The translations under genes and the position numbers were made by a program. A stretch of 64,000 bases of DNA from positions 620,001-684,000 of the forward strand of contig NZ_MUJK01000001.1 of the NCBI RefSeq assembly GCF_002906155.1, in the 5' to 3' direction. Under the pieces are notes generated by a model that had not been told where the DNA came from, searched no databases, and saw only the letters and a list, made by a program, of their open reading frames with translations. The stretch is from Pseudomonas laurylsulfativorans. Lineage in GTDB: Bacteria > Pseudomonadota > Gammaproteobacteria > Pseudomonadales > Pseudomonadaceae. Below, one piece after another: positions 62,324 through 64,000 of the stretch. Numbering within the stretch: position 1 is the stretch's first letter; each line of letters starts with the position of its first letter.

Positions 62324-63742
62324 TTAATCCAGCTCGCTGATGCAGACCACTTTCGGCTGTGTCATGTCCTCATACGCAAATCGAACACCTTCGCGCCCCA
62401 GACTTCCGTACTTGAAACCACCGAAAGGCATGGCATCGAAACGATAGTCGGAAGAATCATTGATCATCACGCCACCCGCTTCAATCTGACGCGCCAGTTT
62501 CAAAGCCTTGGAAAGGTCACGTGTGAAAAGACCTGCATGCAAGCTGTACTCTGGTGCGTTAGCCAGAGCAACAGCATCATCCAGATGATCAAAAGGCTCC
62601 AGGATGACCACCGGCGCGAAGACTTCCTGCTGCCAAATCGTACTGCTATGGCTCACATGCTCAAGCACGGTCGGCGCATAGCTTCCCACTTGGCGATGGT
62701 GCCCACACAAAAGAACAGCACCTTCGGCCAGTGCTTCATTGACCAATTGCTCGGTACGTCGCGCCGCCTGCTCCGTAATCATCGGGCCCACATCCGTGGC
62801 TCGCTGATCAGGATCGCCCACCACCAATGCACGCGCTTGGCTGACAAAGCGCTCACGGAAATCCTCATAAATTGAACGATGTATAAGGATGCGTTGAGTG
62901 CCGATGCAATTCTGCCCTGCTGCCCAGAAGGCACCAGACACACAGGACTCCACGGTCGGTTCAATATCACAATCTTCAAGCACGAGAACCGGGGCATTTC
63001 CTCCCAGATCCATGGCTAGCTTCTTCAATCCAGCACTGCGAGCGATGGCCTCTCCCGTGGCAAAACCACCGGTAAAGGAAATCATCCGAACTTCACGCAC
63101 CTCCACCAATGCTTTACCCAAGTCGACGCCACCCGTAGCCGGGGTTATCACAGAGGGTGGAAGCCCCGCTTTCACCAAGCACTCAACGAGCTTGAGAGCA
63201 GACAGCGGCGCAAGCTCCGAAGGTTTCAAAATCACGGCATTGCCTCCGGCGATTGCCGGGCCGAGTTTATGGGCGACCAGATTCAGCGGATCGTTATAGG
63301 GCGTGATGGCGACGATAAGTCCCAAGGGTTCCCGCGTGAACCAACCTTGACGCGATTCCGATCCTTCATAAGCCCCAAATGGAATCACTTCCCCGGCGTT
63401 ACGACGCGCCTCTTCCGCCGATAGCTTCAACGTGTTCACGCAGCGCTTCACTTCCTTCTCTGCTTGTCGCAGCGTTTTTCCCGCCTCTGCAACGATCAGC
63501 CTGGCAAATGCATCAGACTCAAGCTCCACATACCGGGCGGCGTCCTCAAGAATGCGCGCACGCAGGTGACGAGGCATGGCCGCACTCTCGCGCACGCCGA
63601 TTCGCGCGCGTTCCAGCAAGCCAGGAACCGCGGCTGCATCAAGGCAAGGGACGCTCCCTACCAAGCGACCATCGAATGGACTGAACACATCAATCTGTTT
63701 GGCTTCCACAAGCTGAATACTGGCCATGCTGGATACGCTCAT
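62324..63742 (-). CDS. NAD-dependent aldehyde dehydrogenase (phosphonoacetaldehyde/aspartate-semialdehyde DH-like)
   Basis: A 472-residue aldehyde dehydrogenase. The cofactor region [36 protein letters not shown] and catalytic Cys in [12 protein letters not shown] are normal. The usual catalytic ELGG motif reads MDLGGNAP, with Asp in place of Glu. AGGAG precedes the ATG, which lies 12 bases after the stop of a homoserine dehydrogenase gene, so the two are one operon. That pairing suggests oxidation of aspartate semialdehyde, but phosphonoacetaldehyde or another small aldehyde is possible. Confidence 0.82.
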   Translation of the reverse strand: MSVSSMASIQLVEAKQIDVFSPFDGRLVGSVPCLDAAAVPGLLERARIGVRESAAMPRHLRARILEDAARYVELESDAFARLIVAEAGKTLRQAEKEVKRCVNTLKLSAEEARRNAGEVIPFGAYEGSESRQGWFTREPLGLIVAITPYNDPLNLVAHKLGPAIAGGNAVILKPSELAPLSALKLVECLVKAGLPPSVITPATGGVDLGKALVEVREVRMISFTGGFATGEAIARSAGLKKLAMDLGGNAPVLVLEDCDIEPTVESCVSGAFWAAGQNCIGTQRILIHRSIYEDFRERFVSQARALVVGDPDQRATDVGPMITEQAARRTEQLVNEALAEGAVLLCGHHRQVGSYAPTVLEHVSHSSTIWQQEVFAPVVILEPFDHLDDAVALANAPEYSLHAGLFTRDLSKALKLARQIEAGGVMINDSSDYRFDAMPFGGFKYGSLGREGVRFAYEDMTQPKVVCISELD

Positions 63743-63754
63743 GACTATCTCCTG

Positions 63755-64000
63755 TTATTTGCCGTGGGCGGTGTGGATGGCGACGATGTCCGACAGCAAT
63801 GCGAAGGCCGTCTCGATACGCCCAGCCCCAGGCCCGGACACCGTGACGGCGCCCAGCAGTTCGGTTTTGAATGACACGGCATTCGTGGCACCAGCAATAC
63901 CTGCCAGAGGATGGGAATTGGGCAGCAGCCGGGCCTCGACACTCGCTCGAACCGAGCCATCGGCTTCACGATCGGCTGAGCCAATCAATTTCCAGCTCGC
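63755..64000 (-). CDS. Homoserine dehydrogenase-like protein, C-terminal part (5' end outside window)
   Basis: The frame is open to the window edge; only the last 81 or so codons are seen. The sequence ending VEARLLPNSHPLAGIAGATN with AVSFKTELLGAVTVSGPGAG and TAFALLSDIVAIH matches the C-terminal catalytic domain of homoserine dehydrogenases (the HPLA.I.G..NAV pattern with GPGAG). No ACT domain follows. It is the gene upstream of the aldehyde dehydrogenase, with a 12-base gap. Confidence 0.8.
   Translation of the reverse strand, partial: ASWKLIGSADREADGSVRASVEARLLPNSHPLAGIAGATNAVSFKTELLGAVTVSGPGAGRIETAFALLSDIVAIHTAHGK

Noticed and set aside
62228..62875. A 215-codon open frame on the plus strand.
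   Set aside because: It lies antisense to the clearly homologous aldehyde dehydrogenase and shows no motif of its own.
1..64000. Search for CRISPR arrays, tRNA genes and toxin-antitoxin pairs.
   Set aside because: No regularly spaced repeats, no tRNA-like T-loop with matching acceptor, and no recognisable toxin-antitoxin pair were seen by eye; small or divergent ones could have been missed.

Overview
The window looks like a chromosomal segment of a Pseudomonas (fluorescens/putida-like). It carries Pseudomonas-type OprD and TorF porins, GalD, APAH, YcaC, DctA, DUF3422 and an H-NS-like MvaT/TurB remnant, many amino-acid transporters, and many Lrp/AsnC regulators. The whole stretch is catabolic and accessory: uptake systems, ring or amide hydrolases, aminotransferase and dehydrogenase steps, chemoreceptors and local regulators. 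No rRNA, tRNA or CRISPR array was recognised.

Layout. (1) 1-1720: end of a GntP-family permease, an extra HPPK (folK-like) gene and a truncated pabB start. (2) 1.7-13.2 kb, all on the minus strand: DUF3422, a PAS chemoreceptor, then an HyuA/HyuB ATP-dependent hydantoinase pair with TorF porin, NCS1 permease, Xaa-Pro aminopeptidase, cyclophilin and an Lrp regulator. (3) 13.3-42.4 kb: by eye a more AT-rich accessory island. It begins with a broken hexose-phosphate mutarotase gene and ends with an IS remnant and a stray alcohol-dehydrogenase tail. It holds an amino-acid ABC transporter with a periplasmic racemase; an RpiR-linked operon of glutamine-synthetase-like ligase, permease, deacylase and cysteine hydrolase; a dCache chemoreceptor; a DoeB-like deacylase; a second substrate-binding protein with a frameshift in its leader; an FAD oxidase; and an aminotransferase, semialdehyde dehydrogenase and permease set. 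A more GC-rich cassette inside it (33.2-34.6 kb) lies between two pieces of IS5-type transposase. (4) 42.4-46 kb: small orphan genes and IS scars. (5) 46.1-52.4 kb: tricarboxylate/dicarboxylate uptake with a GalD-like tautomerase and LysR. (6) 52.8-57.1 kb: YcaC hydrolase, AraC regulator, zinc alcohol dehydrogenase, MFS pump. (7) 57.2-64 kb: SDR remnant, Lrp regulator, acetylpolyamine amidohydrolase, ornithine cyclodeaminase, amino-acid permease, an mvaT/turB remnant, then an aldehyde dehydrogenase following a homoserine dehydrogenase that runs off the edge.

The most interesting part is the island. Its genes can be assembled (inference) into a gamma-glutamylation route for an imported amine or amino acid: ligase, FAD oxidase, aminotransferase, semialdehyde dehydrogenase and amide hydrolases. 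It also has a matching chemoreceptor, a periplasmic racemase and duplicated ABC/Lrp modules. A shared palindromic motif in front of the RpiR gene and in front of the ligase operon suggests the control circuit.
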